Program-made: the position numbers and the translations under genes | Notes under the pieces: model-generated | Databases searched by the model: none | Told to the model about the DNA's origin: nothing | What the model saw: the letters and a program-made list of their open reading frames with translations, nothing else | Shown: piece by piece, positions 34,383 to 43,726 of the stretch | Layout: every line of letters starts with the position of its first letter | Position numbering within the stretch: the first letter of the stretch is position 1 | Assembly (NCBI RefSeq): GCF_004136315.1 | Contig: NZ_CP029562.1 | Location: forward strand, 6,555,215-6,619,214 | Reading direction: 5' to 3' | Source of the DNA: Mesorhizobium sp. Pch-S | GTDB lineage: Bacteria; Pseudomonadota; Alphaproteobacteria; Rhizobiales; Rhizobiaceae | DNA length: 64,000 nt

Positions 34383-35848
34383 CACTGCTGGCCTTCAGGT
34401 GAGCCGACAGGATCAACACCATGTATGTCATTCCAGACATTCGCCGCCGCTGCCGGGATCGTCACCTCAAACCTGTGGAATTGCCCCGAAGCGCGAGCGG
34501 GAATGAGACCGGTTTTGAGACTGGCGGAGGCAGGTAATTTCCAAGTGCCATTGCCACCAGCCCAATCCTTCACTGCAACCCGACCGCTAATCTGTGGCGC
34601 ATCGCAAAGCGCTCGAAAGCCGTTGACGAAGGTTCTAGCGCCCGGGGTTAGCTGTGTATCTCCAGTCTGCAATGTGGCTGGCAGCGGCGGCCCCGAGAAC
34701 AAGCCAAAACGATACGACGTATCGAAAGCAGCGATGAGAGGCGTGGAACCCGCCCACGCCCGACTGTCGAGCGAAAACGGCAACTGATCCAAGCCGAGCC
34801 CGAGACTCGCCAGACTGTCGAGCGTGTATCCGGGCGTCACAGCGTCAATGAGGCCGGTCAGGATCGTGCCAGGGCTCAGCAGCGACCAGCGGTCAATCCC
34901 GTAGTGATACAACAGAACCTTGTCATAAGAGCCAGCCAAGGGGTTCGCTGTGGACTTGTAAGCCCAATAGACAATCTTGCGGTTGGGGTCTTCCGAACCA
35001 TAGACTTGGAAGACTTCCGACAGGTCGACATCATTCAGAAAGAAATTGTCGACCCTTTCAACTCCGATTGGGACAGGCGGAACGCCGTAGCGATAGAACC
35101 CGTCATCAGAGAGGTAGTATGTCCCGCTTCCCGTCTGCACGATGGAACGAGGCGCCAGACAGCCATGATTGGCTACGGTCTGCGTGAACGTCATGACAAG
35201 CGACGTATCTAGCGCTAGAGCGCCTTCACGGATTGACTCAGCATGGAAGATCACCGCGCCCTGGTTTCCCCCGGCGAACCCCATGATTTCGCCGCCATCA
35301 GGGAAAGGCTGGAAGTCTGAGGACCTTTGTCTTGGAGTCCAGAAAGCCGAGTCATTGAGACCTGACCATTGCACGGCGCGTTGGTTAGAGGCCAAATTCG
35401 CCATCATGACGAAATCGCCAAGCGTTCCTGTGTAGAACGCCTTTGGCGCGTTCGGCAGATCTGCGAATTGGACTGGCGTATTTACGTTAATCCACTGGAC
35501 CGGATCACCGCCGTTCGTAGCGATGACGCGATCACCGAACTGCGTGAATGACCACTTGCGGTCAGACGTTCCGGAATAGCCGCCAGTTTTTGAGACATCG
35601 ATCCAGCCGAGTGTTGCGATGTCGAACATGTAAATTCTAGTCGCGGTCGCGACAAACAGCCGATATTGGCCGTTATCGACATACGCCAGGATCGTCCCAA
35701 GCGGCGCAGATGGGAGGGCCAGAGACACAGGCGAAAAGCTTGGGAACGGCCCGTACGAACCTGCTTTTGGCAGAACGTTTTCGATCTTGTCGCAAAAGGT
35801 CGCGTCGAAGATCGATCGATCCGGGCCGAACTGCGCGAAAGGGATCAT
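34382..35848 (-). CDS. P22 gp10-like tail hub/nozzle protein
   Basis: A 488-residue protein that looks like a beta-propeller, with repeated blades such as NGQYRLFVATATRIYMFD, GDRVIATNGGDPVQWINV, GGNQGAVIFHAESIREGAL and GSGTYYLSDDGFYRYG. Proteins of this kind close the portal channel and attach spikes in P22-like tails. Follows the gp4-like adaptor gene, as in P22. Overlaps both neighbours by 1-4 bp. Confidence 0.75.
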   Translation of the reverse strand: MIPFAQFGPDRSIFDATFCDKIENVLPKAGSYGPFPSFSPVSLALPSAPLGTILAYVDNGQYRLFVATATRIYMFDIATLGWIDVSKTGGYSGTSDRKWSFTQFGDRVIATNGGDPVQWINVNTPVQFADLPNAPKAFYTGTLGDFVMMANLASNQRAVQWSGLNDSAFWTPRQRSSDFQPFPDGGEIMGFAGGNQGAVIFHAESIREGALALDTSLVMTFTQTVANHGCLAPRSIVQTGSGTYYLSDDGFYRYGVPPVPIGVERVDNFFLNDVDLSEVFQVYGSEDPNRKIVYWAYKSTANPLAGSYDKVLLYHYGIDRWSLLSPGTILTGLIDAVTPGYTLDSLASLGLGLDQLPFSLDSRAWAGSTPLIAAFDTSYRFGLFSGPPLPATLQTGDTQLTPGARTFVNGFRALCDAPQISGRVAVKDWAGGNGTWKLPASASLKTGLIPARASGQFHRFEVTIPAAAANVWNDIHGVDPVGSPEGQQ

Positions 35849-36459
35849 GGCGTTGGGCCGCTTTTCCGTGCGCCGGCACGCGAATAAACAGCGGCGCGAT
35901 CATCACTAAGGATCTGATCCAGGGCGCCATTCATCTGCTCCCCGAACATCGCCGCACGTTGCTCATTCCCGATGTAGATACAGGCGTGCTTGAGACACCC
36001 GGCCAAATAGGCATTGGGTGATTTCGTCAGAAGCCAGTTTGTTGGAGACGACGGGCCAAGTGCCGGGATTTTTGCATAATACTCGAGTTCTATGTTGAGC
36101 GCCGTTGTCGGCAGTATCGTCACCTTGTCGCCGTCAAGGCTGAACACCGCAGGTTGGCCGGAATAACGATAGGCAAAGGCGTCATCGCGCCACGTTGGCG
36201 CAACGTTTTGCAATTCCCACCTGGGATTACCCAAAGCCACCACATTGCGAAACTGGAGATAGTCAACCGGCAACGTGATCTGGCTGTTTACATCCGGTGT
36301 AAGCGTCGCGATGGCTATTTGTTCGCGCGTACGCAGGACACGGTTGAATTCACCCTCGGCAAGAGCGATGAAATCAGGACAGACCGTGCCGATATCTGAC
36401 CTGTCGAACATCCAAGACTGAATGCTGGCGACAAGATCGCTGTAGGTTCCGAGAGCCAT
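35845..36459 (-). CDS. Head-tail adaptor (P22 gp4 / T7 gp11-like)
   Basis: A 204-residue protein. ATG 36459 overlaps the preceding stop. The N-terminal helical part (YSDLVASIQSWMFDRSDIG, FIALAEGEFNRVLRTREQ) and the central beta part (ITLPVDYLQFRNVV, LEYYAKIPAL) match tail-tubular/adaptor proteins of short-tailed phages, which bind below the portal ring. C-terminal helix LKHACIYIGNEQRAAMFGEQ is also typical. Confidence 0.8.
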   Translation of the reverse strand: MALGTYSDLVASIQSWMFDRSDIGTVCPDFIALAEGEFNRVLRTREQIAIATLTPDVNSQITLPVDYLQFRNVVALGNPRWELQNVAPTWRDDAFAYRYSGQPAVFSLDGDKVTILPTTALNIELEYYAKIPALGPSSPTNWLLTKSPNAYLAGCLKHACIYIGNEQRAAMFGEQMNGALDQILSDDRAAVYSRAGARKSGPTP

Positions 36460-36791
36460 CAAACGGTTCCCTTGAACGTGCGGAACTTGCGATTATCGGA
36501 GTCGTTGAGCCATTTCTTGATGTACTTGCGATCACCATTCTTGCGGGCCTCCGCAAGCTGGCTGAAATAGACATCAAGTGGGATAGACGCGACCCGTTGC
36601 CCGTCTCCCCAATTCTGGCTCAGGCTGTTGCTGTAGGCTTCGGCGTTGTCGCTGATCAGATCGTCAACCGGCGTATCGGTGCGCACGATCATCTGACCAT
36701 TCCCGAGGTCTAGAAACCAGCGAGTGACCCCGGAATGTGCGTCATGAGAGAACAGACGCCAATCGCCTTGGGTGATGTCAAAAGGCGTCAT
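36459..36791 (-). CDS. Conserved podovirus structural-module protein
   Basis: A 110-residue protein from ATG 36791 (MTPFDITQGDWRLF). The segments GVTRWFLDLGNGQMIVRTDTP and DNAEAYSNSLSQNWGDGQRV look like a family that I recall near capsid genes of alphaproteobacterial podoviruses. Function unknown. Overlaps the upstream gene by 14 bp and the downstream gene by 1 bp. Confidence 0.65.
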   Translation of the reverse strand: MTPFDITQGDWRLFSHDAHSGVTRWFLDLGNGQMIVRTDTPVDDLISDNAEAYSNSLSQNWGDGQRVASIPLDVYFSQLAEARKNGDRKYIKKWLNDSDNRKFRTFKGTV

Positions 36792-36963
36792 TTCTGACTG
36801 CCAAACCTTTTTCCACGATGCCGCGCGCTTCGTCAGCCGGAAGCTCGATTTCGGAGCCTTCATCCTGACGCCCGCGTCCATCAAGCGGCCAATAAGCTGT
36901 GTTCAGCCGCACCGGCAGCGTTTCAGCCTTCGGGGGTCTGCCCCGCTTAACTTCGTTGCTCAT
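36778..36963 (-). CDS. Small phage protein downstream of capsid gene
   Basis: A 61-residue protein; GAGG lies 7 nt before ATG 36963. Basic N-terminus (NEVKRGRPPKAETLPVRL) and an acidic tail. Separated from the capsid gene by a strong terminator hairpin. Function unknown. Confidence 0.6.
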   Translation of the reverse strand: MSNEVKRGRPPKAETLPVRLNTAYWPLDGRGRQDEGSEIELPADEARGIVEKGLAVRNDAF

Positions 36964-36979
36964 GAGCATCCTCCATGAG

Positions 36980-37007
36980 AAAAGGGGCCGCTCGAAAGCA
37001 GCCCCTT
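36980..37007 (-). terminator. Terminator after the major capsid gene
   Basis: On the minus strand, AAGGGGCTGCT-TTCG-AGCGGCCCCTTTTCTC forms a stable stem (one internal mismatch, UUCG tetraloop) with a T-run, 25 bp after the capsid stop. It lies inside the late operon and should make capsid message more abundant than distal tail messages. Confidence 0.85.
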
Positions 37008-37031
37008 AAGGTTTACGGTTGTCGCCTGGAT

Positions 37032-38033
37032 TTAGGTCGAGGCCGTCAGACCGAAGACATCGGCAATGATGCCGTGCGCTGCTTCGTTGCGATTGACGAG
37101 CGTCCATTCGGTCTTGATGACCTTCTTGTTCGCATCGCCAGTCTTGGCCGGGGTATCCTGCGTCATCGGACGGAGGACGCCGCGAGCCACCTTGGACGTG
37201 TCGATGATGAACACGTTTCTGGCAACTGCCGCACTGGTGGACATCACACGGTTCGGCAGAACGTCGAGTTCACCGAAATCCGACTGATAGACATCAGCCG
37301 CCGCCAGGATGACGCCCTGCTTCTTGTTGTCCGAGACCGGACGACGGAAAGGCGCCACGTTCGCGTCCGACATGAAGGTGGAAAACACGCGCTTGTTGTA
37401 GGGCGAAACCATGATGATGCTCGGATTGCCGCCAGAGGTGTAAACGCTCTGGATGCTGTTATCGAGCAGCGTCTTGGTCCATGCGCGCTGCGTGCCGTTG
37501 GTCGCGGCAGCAACAAGCCCGGTGTTCGAGCTGAAGCCACCACTTGCGCCACCAGCGCCGCGATCCGCATTGGTCGTGAACCATGCCGGGAAGCCGGCAG
37601 AAACACGAGCGGTCGTGTCATCGCCCGCAACCGATGCAGCATTGGAAAGCATCGAAAACTCGATGTCCTTCTTAAGCTCCACGGATGCCTTGGAAAGCTG
37701 ATAGCCAAGCTCGGTATCGCGACCGGCCTTGTTAACAGCGTCCTGGGTTTCCGTGACGATGACGGGTTTCCAGCTGATCTGCGTGAAGTTCGCGACGCGC
37801 TTGGTTGGGCTGCGCGTTGCATAGGTGTAGTCATCGCCTTCAACCTGCGCGTTGGCGGCGGGCGTTGCGAGAGTGTCGGTCTGCCAGTCGTGACGGACAG
37901 CCTCAACCTTCGTCGTGCCGATCAACTGCATGAAGGGGGTTTCTTCCGGCGTAATGCGATAGATCGCATTTTCCAGATCTTCGTGGTTACCAACCGCATC
38001 GTAGGAACTGAATGTTCCGGTTACCTGTGCCAT
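37032..38033 (-). CDS. Major capsid protein (SU10/DUF5309-like)
   Basis: A 333-residue HK97-fold capsid protein. The N-terminus (MAQVTGTFSSYDAVGNHEDL) and the block YRITPEETPFMQLIGTTKVE match the SU10-type major capsid family, as do DDYTYATRSPTKRVANFTQI and the ending TEWTLVNRNEAAHGIIADVFG. No extra domain. Preceded by the scaffold gene (2-bp gap) and followed by a terminator, consistent with very high expression. Confidence 0.9.
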   Translation of the reverse strand: MAQVTGTFSSYDAVGNHEDLENAIYRITPEETPFMQLIGTTKVEAVRHDWQTDTLATPAANAQVEGDDYTYATRSPTKRVANFTQISWKPVIVTETQDAVNKAGRDTELGYQLSKASVELKKDIEFSMLSNAASVAGDDTTARVSAGFPAWFTTNADRGAGGASGGFSSNTGLVAAATNGTQRAWTKTLLDNSIQSVYTSGGNPSIIMVSPYNKRVFSTFMSDANVAPFRRPVSDNKKQGVILAAADVYQSDFGELDVLPNRVMSTSAAVARNVFIIDTSKVARGVLRPMTQDTPAKTGDANKKVIKTEWTLVNRNEAAHGIIADVFGLTAST

Positions 38034-38035
38034 AG

Positions 38036-39061
38036 CTAGCGTCCTTTGGTCAGTTCGAGGAGAAGCTCACCACCTGCTTCGAGTGAGCCGGTTTTGCTCA
38101 GCTTGGCCCATTTCTCTTTCACGTTGCGGGACTGCGCCTCGTTCTGCTCAATGCGACGCCCTGGCTTTTGCACCTGTGGGACGTTCTGCACTTTTTGCTG
38201 AACTTTTGGCTTCGCGGCCTGCAATCGACGGTATGCCATCGCGTCCCTTGCAAGGAGCAGATAGCGATGATCCTCGATCGCGTTCACATCGGCTTCGGAA
38301 AAGCCGTAGTGCTGTGCCGCTTGTTTGAGGTCCGCATTGAACTTCTGGTACTTCGCCTTGTCCTGAAGTTCCGGCATCTTGGCTCGGGCCGCTTCAAGTT
38401 CGGATATGAGCCGCTCACGACGCCCTTCATCCTCCTGCGCAACGCGCTGTTGCTCGGCTACCTGCTTGGCTTCGTGAAGCTGCTGTAGCTCGGCAATGCG
38501 CTGATCGTAGAAGGCTTTCTGCTGCAAGAAGCCGATCGGATCAGTCTGGATTAGAGACTGGTCCGGCTGCTGCGGCAGATGGGCCATTGCCAGTTGGATG
38601 GCGAATTCAGCGTTCTGTTCGAAAAATTGGGCCTTCTGCGTCAGATCTGTACGAAGGCCGGCCACCTCTTTCTTTTCGGTGGCTAGTGCCATCGTCTTCT
38701 GACGATAGTCGGCATCGCGCATATAGCCGTTGTTGATCTCGTCAAGCGTGACCTCCGTGCCGTCTTTCAGACGGATTTTCTGAGGTTGCTCAGGCTCTTC
38801 AACTTCGGGCTCATCGTCGGATTCCGACAGGTCAGGCTCTTCAACTTCGCCTTCCGGCTCGGTCTCGTCCTGCTCGCTCTCCAAGACCTGTTCCGTTTCG
38901 TCGCGCTCGTTGGCCTGGTCAGGCTCGGCAGCATCGGCTTGCGGTTTGGTATTGGCGGCCTCTTCCGTCCTTGGGTTGACGAAATTGGCCATCAATTCAG
39001 CGCCCTGATCAAGCGTCAGCGCGCCGGTTGAGTTCCCTTCCGGGTTGACTCCATCTTGCAT
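38036..39061 (-). CDS. Scaffolding protein
   Basis: A 341-residue acidic, highly charged helical protein; ATG 39061 with GGAG 8 nt upstream is preferred over GTG 39088. A disordered acidic N-terminal third (many Glu/Asp/Pro) is followed by long coiled coils (QQLHEAKQVAEQQRVAQEDE) and a Lys/Arg-rich C-terminus, the part that usually contacts capsid protein. Directly upstream of the capsid gene. Function from architecture and position. Confidence 0.8.
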   Translation of the reverse strand: MQDGVNPEGNSTGALTLDQGAELMANFVNPRTEEAANTKPQADAAEPDQANERDETEQVLESEQDETEPEGEVEEPDLSESDDEPEVEEPEQPQKIRLKDGTEVTLDEINNGYMRDADYRQKTMALATEKKEVAGLRTDLTQKAQFFEQNAEFAIQLAMAHLPQQPDQSLIQTDPIGFLQQKAFYDQRIAELQQLHEAKQVAEQQRVAQEDEGRRERLISELEAARAKMPELQDKAKYQKFNADLKQAAQHYGFSEADVNAIEDHRYLLLARDAMAYRRLQAAKPKVQQKVQNVPQVQKPGRRIEQNEAQSRNVKEKWAKLSKTGSLEAGGELLLELTKGR

Positions 39062-39145
39062 GGTAAAAGCTCCATCGGGCAGTTCCACGGTGGGTTGACT
39101 GCGCTGGGACTGACGCGCCTCACGGCGGGCCTATTGCAGAAAGGA

Positions 39146-39385
39146 TTAGCCTCGCTGCCCGGCAGATACCTTGCTGTAGGCTCGCAGGCCCACAATGGTG
39201 TTCTGCACGTCTCGTATCACACGGATGCGCTCCACAAGCGCCGCCATGCGTTTGCGACTCGCCCAAAAGGGCAAATCGACCATTTGTTCAAATGTCCGCT
39301 TCTCCATGTCATCGAAAACTGCACGCAGCCCTTCGCTATTCGCGAGAAATTCGAGTTCTGAAGAAGGGATGTCGGTCAGTTTCAA
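39146..39385 (-). CDS. Small helical phage protein
   Basis: A 79-residue protein starting with TTG 39385, which overlaps the previous stop (TTGA). Helical and charged (FEQMVDLPFWASRKRMAALV). Lies between decoration-like and scaffold genes. Function unknown. Confidence 0.6.
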   Translation of the reverse strand: MKLTDIPSSELEFLANSEGLRAVFDDMEKRTFEQMVDLPFWASRKRMAALVERIRVIRDVQNTIVGLRAYSKVSAGQRG

Positions 39386-39543
39386 ATGACTGTACCGCCC
39401 TGGCGGGAAAGGTCCGGCAGATGGCCGGCACCGCGCGTTTTGATCTGCGCATTGGTCATGCCACTGGCTACCGGAGTGCCGCCCTGACGAGTGATATCAC
39501 CCATGAAACCGGGGCCAGCTGCTTTGAAATCGTTGTCGGTCAT
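39382..39543 (-). CDS. 53-residue protein, paralogue of the next gene's N-terminus
   Basis: A short gene with AGGAG before ATG 39543. Its sequence GPGFMGDITRQGGTPVASG and GAGHLPDLSRQGGTV repeats a GD(I/M)xRxGG pattern that also forms the N-terminal 50 residues of the protein encoded at 39555-39977. Probably a small virion protein produced by partial duplication. The stop is coupled to the next start. Confidence 0.65.
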   Translation of the reverse strand: MTDNDFKAAGPGFMGDITRQGGTPVASGMTNAQIKTRGAGHLPDLSRQGGTVI

Positions 39544-39554
39544 TGCAAGTCTCC

Positions 39555-39977
39555 TTACGAGATGACGAGAGTGAAGTTGGCCAGTTGTGCCGTGGCCGTC
39601 AGGTTGTCCGTCACACGAACCGACAGATTAGCGAATGAGCCAGTCTGTGTAGGCGTCCCGGACACGGCGCCTGTTCCGCTGTTCACTGAAATGCCCGTTG
39701 GCCACGTGCCAACCAACGAATAGACGTATGGCGTCTTGCCGCCTGTTGCTGTGGCGGTGAAGCCCGCATAAGCAACACCATTCGTTCCGGTCAGAACCGG
39801 CGTTCCACCGATTGCCAGAGCGTTGACGTTGCCGCCAGACCGAGCAAGGTCACACCAGATGCCAGGGCCATTCACGGCCATCTTGGCATTGGTCATGCCG
39901 GATTCGATGTTGCCGCCGACGCGGGCCATATCTCCAAGGAGATCCGCGCCGCCGTTTTTGAACTTCTCATTCGCCAT
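39555..39977 (-). CDS. Ig-like domain protein, candidate capsid decoration protein
   Basis: A 140-residue protein. The N-terminal ~50 residues carry two GD-x-x-R-x-GG type repeats (LLGDMARVGGNIESG, WCDLARSGGNV); residues ~55-140 form a putative bacterial Ig-like (He_PIG) domain ending in GTPTQTGSFANLSVRVTDN. Ig-like domains on phage heads bind host surface glycans weakly. Lies between portal and scaffold genes. Decoration role inferred. Confidence 0.7.
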   Translation of the reverse strand: MANEKFKNGGADLLGDMARVGGNIESGMTNAKMAVNGPGIWCDLARSGGNVNALAIGGTPVLTGTNGVAYAGFTATATGGKTPYVYSLVGTWPTGISVNSGTGAVSGTPTQTGSFANLSVRVTDNLTATAQLANFTLVIS

Positions 39978-39979
39978 CG

Positions 39980-42184
39980 CTATTGCTCCGGTAATTGCTG
40001 GCGCTTGATGTTTGTGTCAGCCTGCTTTTCCTTTACGGCTGCATCCATCACATTGGCTTGCTGTGTCAGTTGCGCTTCAAGCAGCATTTCTTCGCGGCGC
40101 AATTGGGCATTAAGTTCCGCGTCGAGACGCTTCTGTTCACGCTCTGCCGCAGCCTTATCGGCCTGCAACTGGATTTGCGCGGCTGCCTCTTCGCGTTCCA
40201 ACTGAAGCCTAAGTGCAGCCTCTTCGCGTTGCGCCTGGAGCGAGGCTTGCGCCTTCTGCTGGTCAAGCTGAAAGCTCTGCTGTGCCTTTTGCTGCTCCAC
40301 CTGAGCCTTTGCCATCTCAGCTTGGGCTTTCGGGTCAGGCTTTGATGCTTGTTGCTGTGCAAATTGCTGCAACTGCTCCGGGTTCACTTCATTGAAGTAC
40401 CCGTCCGGCTCTCGAATGCCGGCACTTTCGACCATCTTGCGCAGTGTGTTGGCGTACTGCGTCAGGTTCACCACAGGGTTTTGCGGACCCATCTGCGCGA
40501 GGATAAGTTCCTGCTTGGCCGCAATCTGCTGAAGTACCATCAAGTCGCGATCGCGTGATCCCGAGCCCAGACCGACCGACACCGTTGCATCCATGTCCGC
40601 ATTCCACGAACGCGGGTCCATGTTCACCCACTGGTTGCGCAGGCGGATCATTCGGGGCTTGTCCTGATAGCGGACAATCAGCTTGAGAATGCACTTGAAC
40701 AGCCGCTTTAGGCCGATTTCAGCGATGTTCCGAGCGTAAAGCTCGTTCTTGGAGTTTGCCGCGCTCTGCCCTGCCTGGACACCCGCCGCCGTTTGGTTCT
40801 GGAGCGCTTCAGGGTCGAGCGCCATCGACTGCCGCGACACACCAGTACGCTTTTCAGCCACCTGATCCTGGTATTCCAGCATCATATAGGACTTGTCAGC
40901 GACAAAAGGCGTTTCCACCTCGCGAACCTGCCCAAGAGCGTCGACAAAGATTGTCCCGCCGATAGTGGGGTTGATCACCTCATCCGGGTTCTTGACGTTC
41001 TTCAGCACCACTTCGCGCTGTGGCGTATTGGTCAGATACAGATTGTCCAATGTCTGACGGGTCAGAACTGTCTTGACCTTGGCAACATCTTCCAGCTCAT
41101 CAAAGAGCGATCGGCCGCGCCAAATATGCGCGTCTGGGTTCGGAACCACCTCGGCAAACGGTACTTCGTCCGTCCATTCCTCATTCGAGAGAATGTGGTG
41201 TTCGTCGGCTTCACTTCCTGAAATGCCGGCAATGACGATCTTGCGCCACTCAGCGTAGCCGTCGCCATCGTAGTCCAGCCGTGTATAGCATTCGAATACC
41301 TCGACCTCGACCATGAGCGGGTCGGATTCGAAATGGTTCTGATCGTACAGGATGCGATTCCAGCGAGCGACCTTTTCCGGCTGCGACTGGAGGTCATAAT
41401 CAGGGCCGATACCCATGACGACTTCACGCTTGTAGCCGTCATCAATCAGGCTTTGCCGAGTGCGCAGGGAGCGATGGCAAGCGAAATTGGCGTCCTCTAT
41501 CGAGGTAGCGCCTCGCTCGATCAGGAATTCCTCGGGGGGAAGCGCAGCTATGCGAAGGCTGTTTTCGTTGAACGTCCGCTTGATCTTCAAATCATGGCAG
41601 ACATACGGCTGTTCGAAGACTTGTCCGGTCTGCGGATCTGTAACCTCTTCCGTCTTTTCCTCGACCGTGTGTTCGGTGACCTCAACGTCATCGTCGCCCA
41701 CAAGCTGGATGAACGCATCCTCATCCAGGCCGGAATATTCCTCGAATTCGATGCGCTTCCCGGTCTCCCACCAGAATTTGTGAACTCCATTGCCGAACAT
41801 GAGCGCGTCTTGGAACGAATTCCACAGCACGCGATACCCGTTGCATTCGCGCCAGAAAATGTAGTTGACGTAATCGCTCGCCTGCTTGGCAAAAGGCTCG
41901 TCCTGCGGCTCCTGCGGCTCGTAGCAGACGATGCTGTCGGAAGCCGCGAATACACGCATGAGAGATGGCAATATCCATCCAACATGGTCGGACAGGTCGC
42001 GCGACGTGACCTTTGAGCGCCCCTCACTCGCAGGAATGTCTCGCAGCTCGCCGCGATAATATTCGATGGCCTTGACGCGACGTTGCGAAAGCTCCGTCTG
42101 GTCGTACCCGATCGCGTCATAAACTTGGCTTCTGACGAACGCCGCTACCTTGGCGTCGTCAATTGCCGTCTTTTTAGAGGCCAT
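39980..42184 (-). CDS. Portal protein (P22-like)
   Basis: A 734-residue portal, large as in P22-type phages. The N-terminal region has RVKAIEYYRGELRDIPASEG and GWILPSLMRVFAASDSIVCY; the middle has the wing and stem regions (YTRLDYDGDGYAEWRKIVIA, GRSLFDELEDVAKVKTVLTR). The last ~130 residues are a continuous Gln/Ala/Glu coiled coil that should form the barrel inside the head. Forms the dodecameric DNA gate at one vertex. Next to terminase, as expected. Confidence 0.9.
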   Translation of the reverse strand: MASKKTAIDDAKVAAFVRSQVYDAIGYDQTELSQRRVKAIEYYRGELRDIPASEGRSKVTSRDLSDHVGWILPSLMRVFAASDSIVCYEPQEPQDEPFAKQASDYVNYIFWRECNGYRVLWNSFQDALMFGNGVHKFWWETGKRIEFEEYSGLDEDAFIQLVGDDDVEVTEHTVEEKTEEVTDPQTGQVFEQPYVCHDLKIKRTFNENSLRIAALPPEEFLIERGATSIEDANFACHRSLRTRQSLIDDGYKREVVMGIGPDYDLQSQPEKVARWNRILYDQNHFESDPLMVEVEVFECYTRLDYDGDGYAEWRKIVIAGISGSEADEHHILSNEEWTDEVPFAEVVPNPDAHIWRGRSLFDELEDVAKVKTVLTRQTLDNLYLTNTPQREVVLKNVKNPDEVINPTIGGTIFVDALGQVREVETPFVADKSYMMLEYQDQVAEKRTGVSRQSMALDPEALQNQTAAGVQAGQSAANSKNELYARNIAEIGLKRLFKCILKLIVRYQDKPRMIRLRNQWVNMDPRSWNADMDATVSVGLGSGSRDRDLMVLQQIAAKQELILAQMGPQNPVVNLTQYANTLRKMVESAGIREPDGYFNEVNPEQLQQFAQQQASKPDPKAQAEMAKAQVEQQKAQQSFQLDQQKAQASLQAQREEAALRLQLEREEAAAQIQLQADKAAAEREQKRLDAELNAQLRREEMLLEAQLTQQANVMDAAVKEKQADTNIKRQQLPEQ

Positions 42185-42196
42185 ATTGTCGCCCGC

Positions 42197-43726
42197 TTAG
42201 TAGATGCCGCTCGTGCTGCGCTTGGGAATGCGCAGTTCAACCACGGGCTCTGCGAAGGTCAGCGCAACCGCGTCCCACTCATCAGGGGAGCGAAGGCCGC
42301 GCTTGCGAATGTCTTCTTTGCTTTCGAGAACAACCCGCGTCAGGCTGTCATACTTGTAGCCAGGCGCGCAGGCATCCGCCTGCAACGCGTCCTCATCCGG
42401 GATATCGACCCCGCCTGGCTCTTCCAGCCAGTCTTTCGAATTGCCCCACATCTCGGCACGTCGATTGAGATAGCCGCCCTTGGGCCTGCCTGCTTCGTCC
42501 AGCGGTTGCGGCTCAAGAGGCGCCGACCCGAAGTTGATGGCCGTAACCTTGTCGCCGTATCCCATCTCAACGAGACGGTCATAGACCCCAGCACCGACGC
42601 CGCCCACATCGATGAACATCCTTGCCGGCTTGTCATTATCCAAGACCTGCTTGGCCCAGCCAGCCCCGGCCATAGTGTCGAGCTTTGCGCGGCTTTCGAC
42701 CTTGATCACCTTGCGACCGCGACGGAATGCCATCGAGTGCCGGTCAGATCCTTTCCATGCCGGGTCGTACCCGACCACCAGCGGACCGCTTGGCGCCACC
42801 TCGTTCTTGCGAGCTTTCAGGACCAGAGACGCAGGAATGTAGCTGTCATGCCCAGTCGACTGGAATGCCTCTGCCGCTGTCGCCGGGTATTCCTGCTTGA
42901 ACAACAGCGGATCCTTCAACTCAGCGATCTTGTTGCGGCGCCAAACCATTTGCTCAAGGTCGAGCCCGTAAGCGCCTTGATATTCGCGCTCTTCCTCATC
43001 CAGTTCGAAGCCGGACGGCACATCACGCCGATACTCAGCTTGCCAAAACCACGGAATGAAAATGGCGATGTAATCGCCTCTGCCCTTCTCTGCCTGCTGC
43101 CAGCGCTCGTGGAATTCGCCGCCAACACCGTTGGCCGTCGATTCCAGAATGACTTCGGTCCCCGGCAAGTCTGGGATGGCTTGCACAACACCTGCAAAAT
43201 GCGTTGGTGCGTTTGGCCAGAATGCCACCTCGGAACCGTGGAAGAGCTGCACAGTCTGTGAACGGCCAGTTGCCTTTGCGCCTGCCGTGCCGACCGCGTA
43301 ACCACTCTCCAAGACGTTGAAGTAAAGTTCCTTGGCGTTTGATGCTCCAGTCGATGGCCTTACAAGCGCGGGCACATGCTGGTGATAGCGATCAACCATC
43401 CCGAACAGATTGTTTGTAGCGTCCTGCTCATGAGTGAGGATGAAGCAGCGCAGTCCCTTGTTGTGCGAAACCTTGTGGTAGTACCGGCCACCAACGTAGG
43501 TTGATATGCCTTGTTGTCTGCCTTTGAGGACCAGCGCGCGAACCTTTCCGGTTTCCTCTCTCTGCGCCTCAAGCCTGGAATGCAGGTACGTTTGCGCTGT
43601 GTTCAGCGTGAAAGGCTGAATTGACCCGTCTTTTGCCCTTATGCGCAGGCATCGGTTTGCATAGTGAGCGAAGTCAGCCTTAAGGCGCTGCCGTATTGCG
43701 CGCTCTTTGTCACTCAAGCTCGCCAA
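42197..43726 (-). CDS. Terminase large subunit
   Basis: A 509-residue DNA-packaging motor. The ATPase half shows the Walker A-like LKGRQQGIST, GRYYHKVSHNKGLRCFILTHEQ and a Walker B/coupling region around VILESTANGVGGEFHERW. The RNase H-like nuclease half shows the acidic residues in VVGYDPAWKGSDRHSMAFR, MFIDVGGVGAGVYDRL and a C-terminal SPDEWDAVALTF. All catalytic motifs look intact. The start overlaps the small-subunit gene by 17 bp. Confidence 0.92.
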   Translation of the reverse strand: MASLSDKERAIRQRLKADFAHYANRCLRIRAKDGSIQPFTLNTAQTYLHSRLEAQREETGKVRALVLKGRQQGISTYVGGRYYHKVSHNKGLRCFILTHEQDATNNLFGMVDRYHQHVPALVRPSTGASNAKELYFNVLESGYAVGTAGAKATGRSQTVQLFHGSEVAFWPNAPTHFAGVVQAIPDLPGTEVILESTANGVGGEFHERWQQAEKGRGDYIAIFIPWFWQAEYRRDVPSGFELDEEEREYQGAYGLDLEQMVWRRNKIAELKDPLLFKQEYPATAAEAFQSTGHDSYIPASLVLKARKNEVAPSGPLVVGYDPAWKGSDRHSMAFRRGRKVIKVESRAKLDTMAGAGWAKQVLDNDKPARMFIDVGGVGAGVYDRLVEMGYGDKVTAINFGSAPLEPQPLDEAGRPKGGYLNRRAEMWGNSKDWLEEPGGVDIPDEDALQADACAPGYKYDSLTRVVLESKEDIRKRGLRSPDEWDAVALTFAEPVVELRIPKRSTSGIY

